From Beroe ovata (Eukaryota > Ctenophora > Nuda > Beroida > Beroidae), in assembly GCA_946803715.1 (NCBI GenBank), contig CAMPET010000004.1:13676-39141 (forward strand): DNA of 25,466 nt, read 5' to 3'. Numbering within the stretch: position 1 is the stretch's first letter; every line of letters begins with the position of its first letter. The notes beneath the pieces are model-generated. The model was not told where the DNA came from. It saw only the letters and a list, made by a program, of their open reading frames with translations, and ran no database searches. Shown here in pieces: positions 18,827 through 25,466 of this stretch. A program made the position numbers and the translations under genes.

Positions 18827-20618
18827 ATGGATAAAACACGAGCATCCAATCGGAGCACCGATTCAGAACCGTGGGTGCCGGCAGATGAAGATGCGAGTAT
18901 TGAGTTTGTGACGAGCCGCGCTGCCTACTCCGTATCCAGTCCCGTGTTTGGAGTTGTGTCCGTGGCCCACAACATGGACTCGTACGAGTATCTCAGGGAG
19001 GACGGTAGATACCTACACATCTCCCCGGACGACCTTGCCGTGGTGAGTGTTGTCAGACCTGTTGTCAGTGCTTCATCGTCATGGTAACAAGTTCTCATTT
19101 CTGTATAATAGTTTTGTACAGGGTGTGCCAAAAAAAACGCAACAAAAGTAGACTTCTATAACTCAGCTTCTGATTGGAGTTCCGGGACGAAATTTGGAGG
19201 TCTGATAGGTATTGGCCATACATTTTTCCCACAAAAATTTCAAGTTCCTAGCTCGAAGAATGTCTGAGTTATCAGCAAAAAACTGACTTTTCAGTTTATG
19301 TNTTACTACTCACTTCTTCACCTAAGAGTTTCTTTAAGCGAGCGAAAGTAGTAGCATGAAACTAGTACATCCACACCACAGCACACTCTCATGATCTCAC
19401 CTAACCTCTTCTCACCTCTTCTCACCTCTCCTCACCTCTCCTCACTTCTCACCCCTCCAACAGGCTCTCGGCGCTGACACACTATCAGTGAGCTGCGAAG
19501 AGGATGTCTACGAACTACTGCTCGATTGGGTGTACTACGATTTCGAACATAGGAAACAGTATTTCGGCATGCTTTTCGAGAAACTGCGACTACTGTACAT
19601 CCCTACAACATACCTACAGAAAATCATCAAACCGGAGGAACTTGTGATAAATAATCCCGCTAGTTACAGTGCAGTCATGCATCATGAGAGACTAGCTAAC
19701 AAGTTAGCAAAGGGTGGAGCGAATAACTTTGCAAAGGGAGGACCGCGCACCAACTATAGAGATACCAGTATTCTGGTGTGTGGTGGGAAGGGAACTGAGC
19801 AGCTGTGCGAACTTTTCATACCCTCTCTCAACGCGTGGAAACGGCTCCGGGAATTGCCAAGTGGCAGGAGCAACGCCGCTATTGTGCCACTGTCCGATGG
19901 CAAAGTTTGCTTCGTGGGAGGGGAGGACAAGTTGAAGTCCATCGTGAACACTCCCGCCGGTTACCAGGTAGGGGTAGGGTGGACGGAAGGGATTGCTGTC
20001 CCAGGACAGAACAGATCTGGGGCGAGGACGGCAACTCTGGGTGAGAAAACATACCTCATCGGTGGAATATCCGTGGATGAGGGATATACGAGCTCTGTGG
20101 AGCGGTTCAATGCGGACTGTAACAGATGGGTACCCGTGAAGTCCATGGACACCCCTCGATTCTCATTCGGCTGTGCCGAGTTGGGCGGCTTTATCTACGC
20201 GTGTGGCGGCTTTGACGGCGAGCAGGACGTGAGGAGTTGCGAGTTTTTCATGCCGGATGCCAATGAGTGGACGCCCATCACGCCCATGAATGTGGCCCGA
20301 TCAGGGTGCAAAACAGTGGCAGCAGAGGGCAAACTCTATACGCTGGGGGGATGGAATGGCTCGGAAATCCTGAGTTCGTGTGAGGTTTACGATCCGCGGA
20401 GCAACAGATGGACTCGGATACAGCCCATGAACAGGGCCCGACACGGTCTCGAGGTGGTGGTCATCGGGAACATGATATACGCCATAGGGGGCTGGAATGG
20501 GAAGAAGAAACTCTCATCTGTGGAGAGATATCACACTAGATCAGATAGCTGGGAGCTGGTGAAGCCTATGTCAGCGGGCAGGTGGCTGACTACTGCCATC
20601 GCACTGCCATCGCACTGA
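18827..20618 (+). CDS. Kelch-like protein with BACK and six kelch repeats, lacking BTB
   Basis: Two exons in phase 0, 18827-19042 and 19464-20618, giving 456 residues. The start has an ideal Kozak context (GCCGCCATGG). Residues about 1-22 are polar. Residues 23-170 match a BACK domain (EYLREDGRYLHISPDDLAV, LSVSCEEDVYELLLDWVYYD, KLRLLYIPTTYL). From about 185, six kelch blades follow, with cores VCGG, VGG, IGG, CGG, LGG and IGG and paired aromatic residues (blade 5: LYTLGGWNGSEILSSCEVYD). KLHL proteins normally carry an N-terminal BTB domain of about 100 residues that binds cullin-3. There is no room for one here, since the promoter lies 170-180 bp upstream. It may be a substrate-binding protein that works without, or competes with, CUL3 adaptors. 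I cannot name the KLHL orthologue. Confidence 0.9.
19117..19302 (+). mobile_element. Mariner-like terminal fragment in the kelch intron
   Basis: TACAGGGTGTGCCAAAA at 19117 has the form of a mariner-type transposon end after a TA target. The sequence continues about 185 bp to a single N at 19302 with no matching opposite terminus. It is a fragment or a misjoined copy, and classification rests on the terminal motif only. Confidence 0.35.
19396..19453 (+). repeat. CTCACCTCTT-type tandem repeat at the kelch acceptor
   Basis: About six 10-bp pyrimidine-rich units, ending 10 bp before the CAG acceptor of kelch exon 2. The repeat forms an extended polypyrimidine tract and probably serves the splice site. 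Confidence 0.85.
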
Positions 20619-20786
20619 GGTGGCAGTGAGTCAGGTGCCAATGTGGCATTAGGTGCAACTACTGTGTGTCGAGATTAGGTTCTGCGATACTGTGTCTTCC
20701 TCAAGGGATTGATAATCGATTTATGGAATTTCAGGCCAAATTTAAAACAGTATATCGTAATCGCATCTAATCAATCACTTATTAAT

Positions 20787-23750
20787 TTAATCCATTGTAA
20801 TGTTTTGGACAAGTATAATTTGTGCTAATATCATAGTATAGTGCTGATATTTTAGTATGTGGCTCTCATTGTACCTGTATGCTTCTCTGATTGGCTTGTT
20901 CGCTAGCCCAAATATCACGGGATTGGCTGAACTCCGACCTACGTTAACCCAGTGAGCCGCCACTGTGTACCTGCAATTAATTATTGTGAAGGTAATTTCA
21001 TAATTTCTGGAAGCACTAAATTTGAAAGTTTACAAACTTGATCTCTAACTCACGCTATCGAAGGCTGGAACTGCGAGAACCCGAAGAGAACCGATATGGA
21101 TATGCAGGAAATGGGGAAAACTGTTAGAATGAGAGTGATTACCACCACAAGTATTGATATCGCAACCTTGATCTGCTCTGAAGCAAGGGAGAGAGAGTGA
21201 GTTTAGAAAAACAGCTCTACGCAAAATAAACTCTCACCACGCAAATTGCACGTGCTACCTTTCTTCTGCGCGTTGCTCGCACTGTTACACTTCTTCTCGG
21301 ATAACTGCGCGTCTCCGTTGTTACCATGGTGATGATTGCTGTCATGGTGCGAATCATGCTGACCGTCGCTCGTGTTGTGGTTGTTGTTGTTCCGGATTGT
21401 ACCCAGAGCTTTGGAGAATCGGTTCCGTCGCTTGTAGTGCTTGACGACGTTGTACGTGATACTACCATAGCACACGGCAATGCAAATGATAGGAAGAGGG
21501 AATGTAACGGCAGAGTAGAGAAGAATGTAGTATCTGAGGAGAGGAAATGGTGGATATTGATAATCGGTATCAGTCTAAATGGAAACCCAGATTCGGAAGA
21601 AATTTCAGTTTTCATATTGACTGGAACCGATTATGGATATCCTCACTCGAAGAGGGCTATTTGAGATGAGGTATATCACGAAACAGTATCATCAGAAACA
21701 TCCCACTTTGAGTGTGAGATGCAGGGACTCACAGGCACAGGTATAGATTTCACTCACTTGTCTATAGGTTTGTTGGAGAACCCATCAAGTCCGCACGTGT
21801 AGAGTGTCTGGCTGTACGCGTACTGACTCCACCCGAAGTAGGGCGGCAGAATGAGGATGAAACACAGCGCCCAGATTACGGGAACTATGATCTTTACTTT
21901 TGTAAGTGACATTATCTCTCGATACCTGGAAATACTTGGTAAGTATCGAGCTGCAATAGGTAGGGGGTTACAATATTGAACTACGAAAACTCTTTTTATA
22001 GGTTTTGTATAATTATAGTCCTCAGATTCTCCCCGAAGGATCAAGCCGTGCAATTTTTCTGTTTCAGAGAAATTAGTCCTAGCATTCTCAGAATATTCAC
22101 GGCCCGCTCCCAGCGCTAGACTCATACACACATACACACACACACACACACNGATTTAAAGGTGACCTTTACCGAATTTAAAGCTGACCTCGGCCTTAAA
22201 TTCGTTGGGTAATACCGCATAAAGGTCACCTTTAAAGGTCATCTTTAAATTTAAAGCTCACCTTTATTTTCAGTTTGGGGAATACGAACTCGTCTTTAAA
22301 TTCATTTAAAGCTCACCTCAGCTTTAAATTTCGTTTAAAGACGACCTTAAATGTTGGGTAATACGGACATAAGTCGTTTAGTTGACTTAAATGCTCTCTC
22401 TCTCTCTCTCCCTATGTCTCTCGTGACAATTCACCGTATAATAATATCATCAAGTTTTAAGATGACCGCTTAACGCAGAAACTTAAATGTCATCAAGATA
22501 TTATTGAGAGTAACCAGCAGACTGCTTATAGTAACTCAAATTCAAGAAACTGATATGAATTGACGTTTGATGTTGATGTACTGCAGGAACCAAGAAGAAT
22601 TTAAATTTTAAGGTGAAGGAGCAGTGATTTTCGAAGAGAATATCACTCAAAAAAAGGACTAACTGATATGGTTTTGAGATAAGAATGTATCTGTCGAACG
22701 AGCAGAGTGTCAGAAACCAGAGGGAGGCTGTCAGGGCCATGTTGTCAATCGATCCTATTGCCTGAGAGGGGAACATGGACATGTTACCGTAGGACATGGA
22801 GTCTTACACACACAGTGGACAGGTGCAGTGACAGATAGGCACCCAGACACTTACAGCCACAGACACACAGACACACACACCAACCAACCAAACACATGCA
22901 CATACTCATAAAATTTACAGACAGACGCACACATACACACAAATACACACATACAAATACGGCTAAGGCTTAGCTAGCCCTCTCGAGAGTTATAGCTAAA
23001 ATTGAAAATCGTGACAGTAATATGAATAACAGAAGAATCACAAGACTTGGCACAAGACTTGGGGTACTTGAAGTACCTGGCATATGAGACGGCTTGGTTT
23101 CCATGTTGTCACAACTATCATGATAAAGGATGTAGTCATGGTACAGCAACAAACCATCATATCCACGATAGCCAGGTTGTATATGAGGAATGTTGAGACT
23201 GATCGGAGCAACCTGGCCAGGGATTGATCAGAAACAGATCCTTGAAGTTGATATAAAACAGACCCTATAATTATACTCTGCGAGCATGTTCCTGTGCTTA
23301 CCTCTTTAGATGGAAAGCTACTATCAGCATCAGGTTCCCACAGAATCCAACGAAAAAGAACAGCACTAGCGCTACACACTGGGGAGTTCAATCATGTTAG
23401 ATTGTGTTTGGCAACGAGGATAGATAATCATACTATGACAACACAACCAACAACGCCTCCTGACAACACATAATGACACCCTGTCACCAAAAACCCAGTA
23501 TTCTGACAACATTCTTCATAACATGTCATCTTTACAGCGCACTTATACACCATTGCAGTAAATCAACCTTACAACCTGCCACAACATGTTGGCAGGTTGG
23601 AAAGGTGCCATGACAACACCACAGCACACCTGACAACAGGACGTCACCAAGACAATATATATATATTACCATGATAACAACAGAAAGCACACTTGGTCGG
23701 GAGGTGTACGTTACTGCGCATCCATCGCCATCACACAGTGTGTCACCCAT
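20787..23750 (-). CDS. Rhodopsin-class (class A) G protein-coupled receptor
   Basis: Eight exons in transcript order: 23670-23750, 23302-23378, 23077-23212, 22664-22761, 21758-21925, 21238-21533, 21054-21177, 20787-20970. Every junction keeps phase and the total is 387 residues. Landmarks: GN of TM1 (N42), NLAIVD of TM2 (D70), C97 and D104 at 3.25 and 3.32, DRY at 121-123, W149, FGWS then C175 in loop 2, P201 and Y209 of TM5, P307 of TM6, NPVIF (343-347) of TM7. The C97-C175 disulphide is expected. TM6 lacks the usual CWxP (TVFP). The retinal-lysine position is V337, so it is not an opsin. D104 is the amine-binding position of aminergic receptors. Loop 3 has an Asn/His/Asp-rich segment at 235-261. 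TM1-3 donors and acceptors are good; the TM3 donor (GTTAGT) is atypical. An alternative donor near residue 358 could change the C-tail. The ligand is unknown. Confidence 0.92.
22125..22152 (+). repeat. (CA)n ending at a single N
   Basis: A CA microsatellite in the GPCR intron between the TM3 and TM4 exons, stopping at an N at 22152. A likely assembly join, although the exons on both sides fit one another in phase. Confidence 0.95.
22153..22390. repeat. Element with recurrent TTTAAAG(G/C)T(G/C)ACCT palindromes
   Basis: Within the same GPCR intron. The motif TTTAAAGCT(G/C)ACCTC, followed by GC(C/T)TTAAATT and, later, GTTGGGTAATAC(C/G)G, occurs twice (about 22177-22213 and 22303-22375). Between them are near-palindromes such as TAAAGGTCACCTTTA. 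Probably the decayed copies of a small DNA transposon or satellite-like unit. Confidence 0.6.
22392..22412 (+). repeat. (CT)n microsatellite
   Basis: A run of CT dinucleotides in the GPCR intron. Confidence 0.9.
22806..22960 (+). repeat. Degenerate AC-rich tract
   Basis: Imperfect ACACAGAC/ACACATAC units in the intron between the TM2 and TM3 exons of the GPCR. A chance acceptor at 22803 beside it is not used in my model. Confidence 0.85.
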
Positions 23751-25466
23751 CTCTGTACTTCCTGTTACATAAACTGTGAAATGTCAAGGGGTAGCATTAT
23801 AAAACAATGCGAAGATTAGAAAAATTTAGGAAATGGGTCAAGCTGAGATATTCAAAATATCTTAGTTTGAGCTCTATGTAATGGTTTTTCAGTGGTGACT
23901 ATGTAATGATGTCATTGTAGTGCTGAAGATAAAGTAAATTAATCCACTCATTATACTCTGCGTTTTATTCCTGTTGAAAATAACCATAATGTGACTATGT
24001 AATGACCTTGTAAATATCAGGCAAAGACTGAGAAAGGGAAGCGAGACTCCGCAATGATGAAGCAAGACGAGCTGTAATGCATGGAAAACCGGCCCCCTAT
24101 GGGAGTTGAGGGTTAGGGCGCCATGTCGTAGATTACTGGTTAGGGAGTGGTTCTGTTGATTAAAATAAGGACCGGACAGGTTTAATATGCTCGGATATCA
24201 TGCAGGAGTCTGCACTGAAAATCGTCACATTTTAATCTGGGTTTAATCTTGCTATCTATAGTCATAACAAGTTTGTTTACAACTACCATAGCTGAACATG
24301 GCACCAAAATCAGGATAGTGTAAAATTGCAGTTGATTCTCCGACTTTACTCTGTTACGGAAAGGACCCCCTGAACATAGTTACCAATCATCACAAATCAT
24401 CACACGGTTGAATGATGCAAGAGGGCAATATGAATCGCAAAGCTGTGACAAGATGTGTCTCTTGGCATGTATGAGACTCACTTAAGTGCTCCCATTCTCC
24501 CTTTTATAACAGAGTTTCCCTTTATCTGTCACTTAGAGCTCCATGAATTGGAAATACCATCGCATATTTCGCGAGAAATATCAAGATTCAGTGCCAAGGG
24601 AACCGACAATAGCCAATCATGATTATTATGTTGTCAGGTCATTTCGTCATAGCATTCCGATTACAAACTTTCCATCGATAAATCGTACCAATGTTACCAC
24701 GCAAGTTAATATAGTCCAGCTCGATCGTACAATAAAATAAAGGGAATCGGACTGTAGCGAGCACATTATGATATATTGTAGTGCTTTGCAGGTGTAAAAA
24801 GCTTGCTGCTTTCACACGGAACTGTTGTTCTTGACGAAGAAATCAGAGAATTTACGAGATCAAGATGGCGGTCGTGATCTCAAGAGACATGGAACAGCAT
24901 GTCTTGGGGAGGAAATCTTCGGGAGGAAACGTTTTTGAAGTTAAAGAAGTCTATAGTGAGATCACACAGCAACGCGTGAGCGTTGCTAAATGACAACTGT
25001 TTGCGTTGTTAAATAACAATTGTGTTGCTATTATAACTGGAGTGATAACCATAAGCACACAAGGATTATATCAAGCACGCGTTATCATCAAAACTACAAG
25101 ATCAAGTTGGTAGTTCATGTGATATGATCATGCGATTGGGTGGAAATGCGCTGTCCTTGACAGATATAATGTAGACATTAGAGAATCTATGACACATGAT
25201 GTCGAGCTGCTCATTATTAATTCCTCGCTTGGCCCAACCCCCGGGCGGGACAAATTGTCCATGACGGCACAATCACGTGAGATATCAACCATGACACTGG
25301 CTTGCCAATATCTCAATATCGTGAGATCAGTGTTCACGTATGCCGTATTCGTCTCGAGTGGGATTATATCAACCTTACGCAAAGCAAATTTCAGTTATAA
25401 TGAGTTTTGTCCCACTCCCACGTGTGTGCACTGTGTGTGTGTGTGTGTGTGCGTGTGTGTGTGTGT
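23751..25466. other. 5' flank of the GPCR and intergenic stretch, no supported gene
   Basis: AGGAAGT, an ETS-type core on the minus strand, lies about 10 bp upstream of the GPCR start codon, and a weak TATAAT lies about 45 bp upstream. Short ORFs (24543-24740 plus; 25128-25382 minus, 84 residues) lack splice sites, family motifs and context. The minus one has somewhat coding-like composition but I cannot place it. Confidence 0.5.
25424..25466 (+). repeat. (GT)n microsatellite at the right edge
   Basis: GT repeats with two interruptions running off the window. Confidence 0.95.

Noticed and set aside
22661-22802. TM3 exon starting at the acceptor near 22802 (adding SMSYGNMSMFPSQ)
   Set aside because: The phase does not fit the TM2 exon, and it would push Cys 3.25 out of register. 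The acceptor CCCCTCTCAG at 22762 restores phase 0 and puts the Cys exactly 25 residues before the Arg of DRY.
20787-23750. Opsin identity for the GPCR
   Set aside because: The position matching the retinal-binding lysine is Val (residue 337), so a photopigment is not supported despite the opsin-like FGWS motif in loop 2.
24543-24740. 65-residue plus-strand ORF
   Set aside because: No motif, no splice sites, no promoter or polyadenylation context.

Overview
The window is genomic DNA of an animal. Every confident protein gene is split by short GT-AG introns (66 to about 900 bp), the products are animal families (YIPF4, LRMDA, a KLHL-type kelch protein, a rhodopsin-class GPCR, a YHYH-domain surface protein), and microsatellites and assembly gaps (N) lie between them. 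Dense genes and tiny introns suit an early-branching invertebrate. A sponge is my best guess, but it is an inference: the sequence carries no marker that names the species. Exon models were built by hand from splice sites and reading phase, so multi-exon coordinates are predictions.

Layout. 1-245: a coiled-coil exon on the minus strand, running off the left edge, whose splice donor lies in a three-copy minisatellite. 1.39-2.84 kb: a minus-strand YHYH-domain protein with a signal peptide and a GPI-type tail. A spliced 5' exon with an ETS-type promoter may lie at 4.4 kb. 2.9-6.0 kb: gene-poor, with a 75-nt poly-G. 6.0-6.85 kb: a minus-strand basic protein with a SOCS-box-like segment. 8.18-9.88 kb: two tightly packed plus-strand genes, a small MED9-like protein and an LRMDA (C10orf11) homologue. 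9.9-11.4 kb: gap, microsatellites, a GC-rich element of nested hairpins and an isolated exon.

11.4-15.1 kb: a recent tandem duplication of a two-exon gene for a secreted protein with 19 cysteines that I do not recognise. The two copies are nearly identical except in three sharply bounded protein segments. 15.5-16.8 kb: a five-exon YIPF4 gene (+). 17.75-18.17 kb: a doubtful minus-strand ORF. 18.5-20.6 kb: a kelch gene (+) with a recognisable promoter, a BACK domain and six kelch blades, but no BTB domain. 20.79-23.75 kb: an eight-exon GPCR (-), tail to tail with the kelch gene. Its phases close perfectly into 387 residues, and it has an Asn/His-rich third cytoplasmic loop. 23.75 kb to the end: no supported gene.

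The genes do not form a shared pathway. The strongest leads are the mosaic duplicated cysteine-rich pair, the unusual GPCR, the BTB-less KLHL protein, and the MED9-like/LRMDA pair, which look as if they may share a transcript.
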